Notes under the pieces: model-generated
Told to the model about the DNA's origin: nothing
What the model saw: the letters and a program-made list of their open reading frames with translations, nothing else
Database searches by the model: none
Made by a program: the position numbers and the translations under genes
Assembly (NCBI GenBank): GCA_014529385.2
Contig: CM043969.1
Location: 9,463,001 to 9,527,000 of the forward strand
Direction: 5' to 3'
Source: Adiantum capillus-veneris
Lineage: Eukaryota > Streptophyta > Polypodiopsida > Polypodiales > Pteridaceae
DNA length: 64,000 nt
Part shown: piece by piece, positions 55,916 through 64,000 of the stretch
Numbering within the stretch: the stretch's first letter is position 1
How the letters are laid out: every line of letters begins with the position of its first letter

Positions 55916-56529
55916 TGTCTAAGACATTTATGAATTGTTGTTTGAAGGATATCTGCTAGTTATTTTGTCCTTGACACAATCATTAGCATCTATCTGCATC
56001 AGGAATTATGTTTTACTAGAGACTGATGGCATAGGTCGTGTTTTCACAATTCCGGTGTCTCTCTTTCGTCTATACCACTTTTGTCTTCTTGATTTTCCGT
56101 TTGAAAAGTCAAAAAAAAATTTCCTCCCCTCCCTTTAAGAGTAACTTAGCTCTCGTATGCTCTTTTTCTGACCCCGAATCTTCTGAGGTAGCTGAGTGTT
56201 CATCTAACTCATCAGTTGCATCGTAATAGATGTCTGAAAAGACTTGTTGAGCTTTCATTACGTCCTTGGGTTCCTCATCTTCGTTTTCAATGTTAAGGAT
56301 TGAAATCATTTGGATGGGAATTATGTCGTAGCCATCCTCATTGCAAAATTGAGTAGGCATAGACGTATTCACACATAAATCCATTGTTGCTAAAATTTGA
56401 GTCCACTCAAATGGCTCAAATAAATGCTCTGGAATGGGTTCAGGTACGTAGGCTTCGTATGTGCAGTCCTTTTCTCGGATACATTCTTCTCGTCTTAAGC
56501 TTCTGTTTTTTGAAGCTCCGCACATCCAA
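55916..56529 (-). pseudogene. Element F PR-RT linker
   Basis: Polar, acidic minus-strand ORF (56,585-56,109; ...P-E-P-I-P-E-H-L-F-E-P-F-E-W-T, D-S-G-S-E-K-E-H) between protease and RT. This is the usual place for a low-complexity linker. Confidence 0.55.
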
Positions 56530-57346
56530 TTAGGAGTATCTTTGTTTAACCAGGCGTTTAGTTTCAGCCAAAGAGACTGAATCAAACTCTTGGATGGGTG
56601 TTTTTAAGACATCTCTATAAGTGTGATCTTTTAGATTGACTCTTGTTATAGATCCCACTTGCTTCAAGTACAGATAGTTGTTTTCCCAATCTTGGATAAG
56701 TTGTACATGTCGCATGGAAGGTCTTCCCAATATGATTTCATAGTTGAGTTTTTTTCTCAAAGTCTACTATGGCAAAAGTGTGTTGATATTCAATTCCACA
56801 GGAATTGACTATCACCTTTCCAAGCAGCCCTAATGGTCTCTCAATGTGTCCGTCAGCCAACTGCACTTTCAGTCAAGTTTTTCTGATGGCTGGTTGTCCC
56901 CAGGATTCCCATATTGCTTTAGTGGCTATGGATATGCCATCTCCACTATCCAGTATCGCCATGTTTTCAATGTCATTATATTTCACTGGGAGGGTGGTGT
57001 TTCCTTTTTCCCCTTCATAATATTCTCCGACTTTGTTCATAGGAACTGATCGAATCTCTTTGTTTTCCATTTCATTTTTCAATTTTCCCAATTTTTTTGA
57101 GATTAACCCCATTATCCCCACCTTCTCTAGGGTTTTCTGTAAATCATTCCATAAGTATGGTCTGAGTTTCAACAGTTCTCCCAAGGTAAGAGTGCATTGG
57201 ATGGGTGTAGACATGATCGAATCAATGTTGTCTACTTCTAGGGTCTGTTCAGCTCTTTTGACTTGAGTGGTCTTGCACACGATGGATTCATCTTTGTTAT
57301 CTTCCAAGTAAGAAGGTAATGTTTTTAATGTCAATGGTTTTGACAT
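56530..57346 (-). pseudogene. Element F protease
   Basis: Minus strand: G-E-Y-Y-E-G-E followed by I-L-D-S-G-D-G-I-S-I-A (active-site Asp in D-S-G) at about 56,935, then after a frame break I-I-L-G-R-P-S-M-R-H at about 56,710-56,740 and a Y-L-Y-L-K tail. It has the same layout as the protease of A (G-Q-Y-F-E-G-D-E then I-L-D-G-G). Confidence 0.88.
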
Positions 57347-59850
57347 TCTTGAAGCTTACGATCCGCAATCTCCGTACAAGGATTGTAAATCCATGTTCAT
57401 ATCAGAAGGTAGGTTATCCAACCAGACTTCCTCTATAGGAGCTGACTTTAAAGTTAGGCTCCCATCATTGATCTCTCTCACTTTTTCCATAAGTGTCTTG
57501 GCCAGTCTTCCTCTACGAATGGAATTCCGTCTAATCCATCTTCGTTGTCCGGCACTATAAGCTTTGGTTCATTTGTTTCAAGGTGGGGTTCTGCCACCAC
57601 ATCCGATTTTGCTTTCGTTTCTTCTACTGCAAGCTCTTTAGGTTCTGCAATACTTTCAAGCTTGGGTTTTTGTTTTTTCATCATTTCTTGCATGATTCTT
57701 ACCAAATTTTGATAAGCTTCCAGCTTTGCTGCTTCCACGTCTAGAGATGGATAGTTTTTCCACTTGTTTTTCATGTTTTGGTCTGCTTTAAGTCTTGCTT
57801 GATAGGCTTCCAAGGCAGCATTAATACTCTCAAAAATTTTATCAACCAGGATGGATCCTCCAGATTTCACGGTTGTTTCCTTGAATTCACTGTCAGTTTC
57901 TTTCAACTTGTCGTAGGCTAGCTTCTTTGCTTTCTCTTCGATTTCAACCCATTGTTTTTGTTTTCTCATCTCATATCTTTTGCTTCTGCTCCTTTTGATT
58001 CTTTGAGAAGAAACTTTCGTGTTCTCCGAATCATCAGAGGAGTTGTGTTTCTTTTTCTTTGTGTGTGTTCTAGTGATTACCTTGATTGGAACAAGCGGTT
58101 CACTCTCTAATAAGCTACTAGGCATCACTTGGACTACATTTAATACGGTTTTACCCTTGTTCGAAGGATTTTTAGGACAATCTTCCGAAAAGTGTCCTTC
58201 CTTTTTGCAACATTGTATGCAATATGCTTCATTTGAGGTTTTTGACAGGCTTTGGACATTCGTTTTTCCAATGGTCGTCAGCACCACAGTTATGACAGTT
58301 TCCTGTTCCAGGCTTCATCATGGGTCTTCCCATGGGAGGTTTGACACCTTGATTAGCTACATAATACATCGGTGCTAGCTCTGGTGGAGCATAAGTCACG
58401 GTTTCTTCCATTGGTGGTGGATGTGGATTATACCAATCTCCTTCTACCATTACTGTAGATGGACTAGGCTCTGCATAGGGTGTAACAGGCACTAATGCTT
58501 GTTCTCCATGAATCCTTCAAAGTGCATGTACTTTACAGGCATTGCATTATGTCCTGGATACGGAGGTTTATGTCCCAACACAAGTTGAGGTCTTTCCATA
58601 CCCATTGGTGGTCTTTGAGCTTGGGCCATATTAGGTTGATATCTGTACATGGGTTGTCCTTGTGGCCTCATGGGCACATACTGAACATTCCAATCATACT
58701 TTGGTCTGAAGTAGCCCTCATGGGTCTCATGGATGGTCCATTTACCCTCAATTTCACACCATTTTTGTGGCCTAATTGGTTGTCCCTGTGGAGGTATACT
58801 TGTCCTGGTCTCTCATAGGTGCTTTTTGCATATTGTTCATCATGTCGTTCATCCTTTTTAGCATATCTTCTATAGCTCAGAGTGGTGCCACAGCAGTCGT
58901 TCTCACTTGTGGTGGTTTTGGGGATGTTGTTTTCTCACTTTGGTTATCCTTAGGGACATCTTCTTCGTTGAAATTTCGCAATTGTCTCCTAGGTCAATAG
59001 CATCAGACACACACGCTTCTAGGGTTGTATGCTTTTTACTATAGAGTATAGCATGAAGTTCTTTGTTTAGCAGTCCCTCCACAAACAAAGATACAAATCG
59101 TTCTTCTGCAAGTATCTCCATCTATAGGCATCTGGCAATGTATTGTTTCATTCGAGTTGCACAATCCCTAACAAACTCACCATGTTTCTGTTTAAAGCTG
59201 TAGATTTGAGCTACCGTATTATGTTTGATCCCTGTTTTGGAACAAGCAGCTACAAATTCTTGAGCTAATGTGTTCAAGTCCATGATTGCCCTTGGTGGAA
59301 TGTTTTGGAACCATGTCAAATGTTTTCCTTCTAATGTCATTCCAAACCCCTAAAATTGAGTATGGAAATTGAATATATGCTCTACTCTTAGCACTTGCTT
59401 AAAGCTTGCTAAGTGGTCGTATGGATCCCCTGATCCACTGTATTTTCTGACCCATTTCTGAAAATCATCTAGTCTGACGCGTCTGTTTGGTTCAACTTCA
59501 GGTCTTCTAAGAGTTGGTCCTGTTCCGAGTCCTTCAAACCAGTCTATTGGAAATAGTGACTCATGTAGCCTTGGACTGACCTTAGTGTCACCCGGTTTTC
59601 TACGTGATGAGGTGGTTTCTGGTTTCTTCACATTACTCTCAGATGATCTCTCACGGTGCTCATCCCTTGGAAATGTTTCTGGTCCTTGTCCTAATATCCA
59701 ATCCCGGATGGAATACCCTTGGTATTTGGTTTGTTCTACCTCCTCAGGAATCATCATAACAAAGTTGTTGTTATAACAATCCCTACACAGGTAGGTTGGT
59801 AGATCTGTTGATCCCTTATCTTTGATCTTGAAGATATAGATGATCTTCAT
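57347..59850 (-). pseudogene. Element F gag: capsid, Pro-rich region and zinc knuckles
   Basis: Minus strand: capsid-like domain from about 59,560 (F-P-I-D-W-F-E-G-L, R-L-D-D-F-Q-K-W-V-R-K-Y-S-G-S-G-D-P-Y-D-H-L, L-T-W-F-Q-N-I-P-P) to 58,903. Then a Pro/Met-rich region (58,680-58,330), a knuckle C-H-N-C-x4-H-x4-C (about 58,260-58,302) and a second degenerate knuckle C-I-Q-C-C-K-K-E-G-H (about 58,180-58,224). A Lys/Glu-rich tail runs to 57,478. Stops at about 59,350 and 59,122 and frame changes mark it as dead. Confidence 0.85.
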
Positions 59851-60463
59851 GGCCGTTAATTATCCTGGTTTGGCATGAGAAGTCCACAGAAGATCTTTTA
59901 TGTTTTTATCTTCCCAACAATAGACTCCGATCCTAGGATTATCTGTACTAAGCCGTTTCAAAGGCTTCAAGTCTACTTGATCATATCCCTCAAATTCTAA
60001 AGTTGGTGGGCCTTCTTTTGCTGACATATCTGGGATTATGGTGTTTACTTCTAACCCCCCATTTGTCTATCACATCAGGGTTTTTGACCTATAAATACTG
60101 AGTTCCATTTCGATCCATGTACATTTTTCCTTGTTTGTTTGCCCTAACCTCTTCTTCGAACTCAAAACCATCGTCATCAATGCGAATAGCATACTTCTTG
60201 TTAGGGTCCAAATAAACCTGGGCTTCATGACGGTTAGTCTTGTAAAAAGATAGTATATGCTTATAGCGCACTGTCGTTCAGATTTTTGAGTGAGTCGAGT
60301 AAGAAGACATTTCGGATGTTGAATCTGAAAAAGTGTCTGAGACTTCTTCAAGAATTGTGTGCAAAGAATTGCCTTGATTCATGCTTTCTTTGGTAGATAC
60401 TCTACTAGAGGTTTCTCCGAGTATGCCCTGATTTCCTAGTACACGACCAGATCTAAGGTTCAT
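59851..60463 (-). pseudogene. Element F gag N-terminus
   Basis: The minus-strand ATG 60,463-60,461 gives M-N-L-R-S-G-R-V-L, the start motif shared with A and B. Broken at 60,278 and 60,089. Further pieces include Y-L-D-P-N-K-K-Y and a Glu-rich stretch. Confidence 0.8.
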
Positions 60464-62442
60464 ATAGACTTATGAAGCCCTGGAGAGAGTACTCACCTTT
60501 AGATTGACTTGTTGTCAATTTCCACTTGATTCAATTGCAAGTTTCTGTCAAGCCACGGATTCCTCGTCTGCAACCTGATTCCTGTACAAACTTGACCAAG
60601 TTAGCTATTCTTCTATAAAGACAATATATTTTTTCTATTCTCGTGATTGGTCTCTGTGTATCACTTCAAATCGAGCTATGAGAGTCAAAAATTTGACTTT
60701 CAGATTCGACTTTAGCAAAAATCAAAGGATTGATCTGCAACCTGAAAACTATGTATGCATGTATCAATTTTGATCTGATTGAACCCTGCCCTGTGGCTTT
60801 ATATTATGTTGGTCTATCACTGTATAAGTTCAAAAGTCAAAATTGATGTCTCTGGATAGCAGAAGTAAATAATCGCGATTATTTACATTTGTCAGTTTTT
60901 TGAACTTTTTTGATAGGTTTGGCAAGTGTACAACTTGTTAGAGTCCCTGGACAAGTTTCAACAAGTTTGGACAAAATCTGATCAAGTTTATCAACTGTTT
61001 GGCGTTCGCAGACTCTGATTTTAAGAATCTGGCTTAAGTCTCACTTTTGGGATCCAAATTTCACCAAAATTGATTTGTGAGGTCTATTTAATATGCTTGA
61101 TCTTGTGGTGCACTCAAATTTGCAAAATCATCAAGTTTTGAAGCAAATGATAATTAATTTATTTACTCCAGCTAGATTTTTGCCAGTTTTTGCCCCAATG
61201 TTGACACAGATCTATTAAGCACCGTAAGTTAAGTTCACTAGCCAAGTTTCATCAAGTTTGGACAATTTTTGGTCAAATGGTCATCAATTATCTGTCCGCA
61301 GACTAACTTTGCAATTTTAGTCACAAATTTCAATCTCGTGGTCCAAATCTTACCAAATTTGGTTTGTGGGCTTATTACAACATGGCGAAGCTAGTGGTAT
61401 GCAGACTTGGTCAAAAAAGTTGAAAAATAAGGCAGATGTAAATAATCGCGATTATTTACTTCTGACAAATTTTTGTAAACTTTTGGTCAGCTGAGCATAT
61501 ACACATGTTTATCACATCAACATAAGCCTATAAATCAAATTTCAACGATTTTGGATAAATTTTCCCCAATTTATACTCAAGATTCAAAAAGTCAGTACAA
61601 ACTTTAGTTTTTACCTAGTATTTTGCCAGTTTAGTGATCCAAATCTCTTGGGCCTTTACAAAAGTTGTTTGTACACATGCAATGAGTCAATGGTATGAAC
61701 CTTGGCCAATTTAGATTAGAAAGTTAATAATCACGATTATTAACTTTAGGCTTAAAATGAGCACTTTTTTGCAATTTTCTCAAGAACAGTCTTTATATGA
61801 TGCATTTTAAGCCTATGAATCAAGTCAAAACTTAATTTGGCCTAAAATGTCAAGAAAAAGTAAATAATCTGAGTTTTGGTCAACTCTTGAAATTTTTTAC
61901 CTCGAAGTGTCTTTGAGCTTACCAATTGGTTCAGACAACTTTTAAGCTTACTCTCCAGTCGGATTGAGTGAATTCGAGTCTTTTCGAGCTATTTCTAGCT
62001 GTAGACCTAAAATTCTGCAACTTCCAATAATAACTCACACTTGATTCTTTCAGAGAGAGCAATGTTTTGAAATCCACCTCGGATCCTACTTACCCTACTC
62101 TTAGATTCTCATGCAATGGGGTTGTTGAAAGTGTCCACAAACACTCGTTTTCTGGTGTTTTTTATGTTTTTCAGAGCCTTGATCTTAAGACTTGTTTCGT
62201 CTACCAATCATTCTCCAAATCCTAATCTAAATCTACAATTCTATAGTCCTAAAGGTACTCAGCAAGTACGATTACTTCCAAGCTACCTCTACACAGCAAA
62301 AGACGACAATCTTAAGCTATGAGGTTTCTAAAAGAAAGTTTTGAACTCTAGGTGAACCTAGAGGGAGTTAAAGGACGACTACACAAGACGCTCATGTTTT
62401 TTCCTAGTTTAGGTCTCTTTGATCCCCGGAAGCGGCGCCAAA
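60464..62442 (-). repeat. Leader of F: array of about 285-bp degenerate repeats with palindromes
   Basis: No ORF. Palindromes built on AATAATCGCGATTATT at 60,865-60,886 and 61,438-61,459 (both perfect over 22 bp) and 61,723-61,744 (centre CACG). A decayed counterpart is near 61,150. Flanking phrases such as GATCCAAATTTCACC, GGTCCAAATCTTACC and GATCCAAATCTCTTG recur with the same spacing. Confidence 0.75.
62422..62442 (-). other. Primer binding site of element F (tRNA-Asp type)
   Basis: Minus-strand TGGCGCCGCTTCCGGGGA follows the LTR end within a few bases. It matches the tRNA-Asp-type site with two changes. Confidence 0.8.
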
Positions 62443-63366
62443 TGTGCGACGCATGTCTAACCTCACCATCCTACCTTATTGCAGTATTAGCGAGAACCAC
62501 GGTTAATCTCTCAAACCATGGGACGAAGCTGACTCGACTAGTGCATAGAGGCTACAAGTGGTTTTCAATCTCTTGGAAAACAACTAACAACTCGCATCTA
62601 ACTCAAGCTACACTCAAGTGACTGAAATCACCAAAAGCCAATCGCTCATCGGCAAGCAAATCACATCCGTTACAGCATCAAATGATATACAAACGTAACG
62701 AAACTTCTAGGACAAGTTTATAAGACCTAAGCACACATGCTTATGGTCTCAAACCCCACTTTAGATCAAGTTCCAAATCCGCGATTATTAATAGTAGTGG
62801 ATTTTTGACCTAGTCGTTTCGACCCAGAATGCATCTAAATGCTTAGCAATGATGACCCAGAATGCATCATAATGCTTAGCCTATGCTTAATTTTTTATTT
62901 GAAAGTGTAAATTCCTAGTTATGATGAAATTAGGCCGTGGGTTGTCGGCGACGCCAAAAGCTACGAAATATTGTGAATGGCTTATATCAATGCGTAGAGC
63001 TCTTACCTGCGGTTGCAATGCAACAAACACAATCGAAATGTGACAACCGGAGAGGGAGTAGGAAGCGCGAGAAGGAGAGGAGTGAGTATCATTATCTCAC
63101 GCTGTGTATTTCTTATCCAAAAACTTACAAAAATTGGCTTTTATACCTTAGCCAAGGTTTTTGGGTGGTCAAAACTAATAATCTGGAGTTCTACCAAAGC
63201 TGGGAAATGACTCGCTGATAGAATCTAAAAGCATGTAGCCTTGGCTCATTAATTACAAAGTTTATCAGAGAAAATAGGAGTTACAATATTCCCGATTTAT
63301 CAAAATAATAATTTTTTTACAAAGAGAACGCCGAAAAATGGTGTCCGTGTTAGCTTGCTGCTAACA
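62443..63366 (-). repeat. 5' LTR of element F (right in the window)
   Basis: Forward TGTGCGACGCATGTC...GCTGCTAACA, partner of 45,254-46,174. Minus-strand TATA box at 63,139-63,145. Confidence 0.95.
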
Positions 63367-63371
63367 TGATG
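63367..63371. repeat. Target site duplication TGATG, right copy (element F)
   Basis: Exact repeat of 45,249-45,253. LTR E resumes directly after it. Confidence 0.93.
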
Positions 63372-63484
63372 CATGAAGCTTTCCATCTTCATAGCATCAC
63401 CTAGGTCACAAGGAGCACAAAGATTGTATTGTACCAAGTCTCTTTTGATGGGACAAACTATAATACAAATGCCTATTTGAGGGG

Positions 63485-63510
63485 GGACCGGCTCCACATA
63501 AATCCGGTCC
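63485..63510 (+). other. Conserved LTR hairpin in E
   Basis: GGACCGG, 12-base loop, CCGGTCC, as in the two LTRs of C. The loop sequence differs. Confidence 0.6.
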
Positions 63511-63701
63511 TCAACTGTTGTCATGTTCTGTAAACTATCTCTCTTCCAATAGTATTGTCCATGCCAACTTAACTAAATGCTATGTTTAATTTTCTACCAT
63601 CAATTAAGTTTACCCTCTATGCTCACAAAGTAATTCCATAAAAGTGCTATCTCTAATTTCCGCTACTCTCAAATCTCATAGGCCATTTCCATTAAATGCT
63701 C

Positions 63702-64000
63702 CCTTGATTGGTGTACACTAGTGTCACATTATTTTGTAGTTTAATAGGGCACTCAAATACATGATGCGGACCCCCACACTTGTAGCATTGAAGAGGTGGT
63801 CTCTTGGCAATGAGATTGATATTTTGGCCTCTTGTCGCAAGAGCATCTACTTATAAATAGGCTTGACTTCTCCCCAGTAGTCTTCCATGTAGTATTGTGG
63901 ACACTCTTCAAGTGCATCGATTCCATAGGCAAGAATAGGGTCAATATCACCTTCACAATCCACACAAGCACTACATGACTCGCACCCCACTTGGTTCACA
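63702..64000 (-). pseudogene. Element D: gag fragment, right part, truncated by window edge
   Basis: Minus-strand similarity to A residues about 795-880: N-Q-V-G-C-E-S, A-Y-G-I-D-A-L-E-E-C-P-Q-Y-Y-M-E-D and the third knuckle C-Y-K-C-G-G-P-H (near 63,770-63,790), with frameshifts. It continues the left part at 43,992 once E and F are removed. Confidence 0.85.

Larger units (their letters stand above)
45254..63366 (-). mobile_element. Element F: 18.1-kb Tat-like Ty3/Gypsy retrotransposon with extra 3' coding region
   Basis: TG...CA LTRs (921 and 924 bp), a 5-bp TSD, a tRNA-Asp-type primer site and a polypurine tract. On the minus strand: a repeat-rich leader (62,442-60,464), gag (60,463-57,478), PR, RT, RNase H, integrase (to 52,444), then about 6 kb of additional coding remnants. 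LTRs show many differences, and every ORF has stops or shifts, so the copy is old and inactive. Size and extra region resemble large Tat-group elements. Confidence 0.93.
43998..63696 (+). repeat. Element E: solo LTR related to the LTRs of C, split by element F
   Basis: Starts TGTCATAAAATATAATATC at 43,998 and resembles the C LTR throughout. The matching end part, including the GGACCGG/CCGGTCC hairpin, is at 63,372-63,696. Without F and its TSD it is about 1.58 kb, the size of a C LTR. The same D gag sequence lies on both sides, with TGATC (43,993-43,997) and TGCTC (63,697-63,701) as an imperfect TSD. No internal gene of C is present, so this is a solo LTR. Confidence 0.75.

Overview
The window is about 64 kb of plant nuclear DNA. 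It holds only nested LTR retrotransposons and their debris. The evidence for a land plant with a large, repeat-rich genome is: tRNA-Asp-type and tRNA-Met-type primer sites, Tat-like Ty3/Gypsy pols, a chromodomain Ty3/Gypsy element, a Copia pol, and a centromeric-histone-like (CENH3-like) relic. The species cannot be named. I see no intact host gene, no rRNA or tRNA gene and no CRISPR array.

Layout. Element X (minus, 1 to about 16,901) is a decayed Tat-like Ty3/Gypsy element with gag, PR, RT, RNase H, IN and an in-frame extra ORF. It is split by element A (plus, 1,319-10,075), a young insertion with LTRs, primer site, polypurine tract and a perfect 5-bp target duplication (CTTGC). A carries one intact 1,726-codon gag-protease ORF and no RT, RNase H or integrase. 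From 16,902 to 17,880 there is unassigned DNA with a 141-codon ORF that has an internal duplication. Element B (minus, about 17,890-24,700) is a broken relative of A that does have RT. From 25,208 to 26,437 lies a frameshifted single-exon relic: a long charged N-terminal part followed by a CENH3-like histone fold. From about 26,620 to 28,030 is a Copia LTR end with a (CT)72 tract, a tRNA-Met primer site and leader.

A minus-strand Copia element G (28,033-42,891) is cut twice: by the chromovirus C (plus, 28,911-37,720, TSD TAGCA) and by a putative 3.4-kb solo LTR H (37,896-41,289). From 42,892 to the right edge is D, another fragment of the A/B family. It is split by E, a solo LTR related to the LTRs of C, and E is split by F (45,254-63,366, TSD TGATG). 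F is an 18.1-kb minus-strand Tat-like element. It carries decayed gag, PR, RT, RNase H and IN, then about 6 kb of extra sequence: a second protease-like domain, WVPK motifs, an in-frame tandem duplication and a coiled-coil third ORF. Its leader is a roughly 285-bp repeat array with palindromes.

How the parts relate. A has the cis signals (LTR, PBS, PPT) and its own Gag-PR but would need RT and IN from elsewhere. B-type relatives are the obvious candidate family for a helper. Insertion order read from the nesting: X before A; G before C and H; D before E before F. By LTR similarity A is the most recent arrival.
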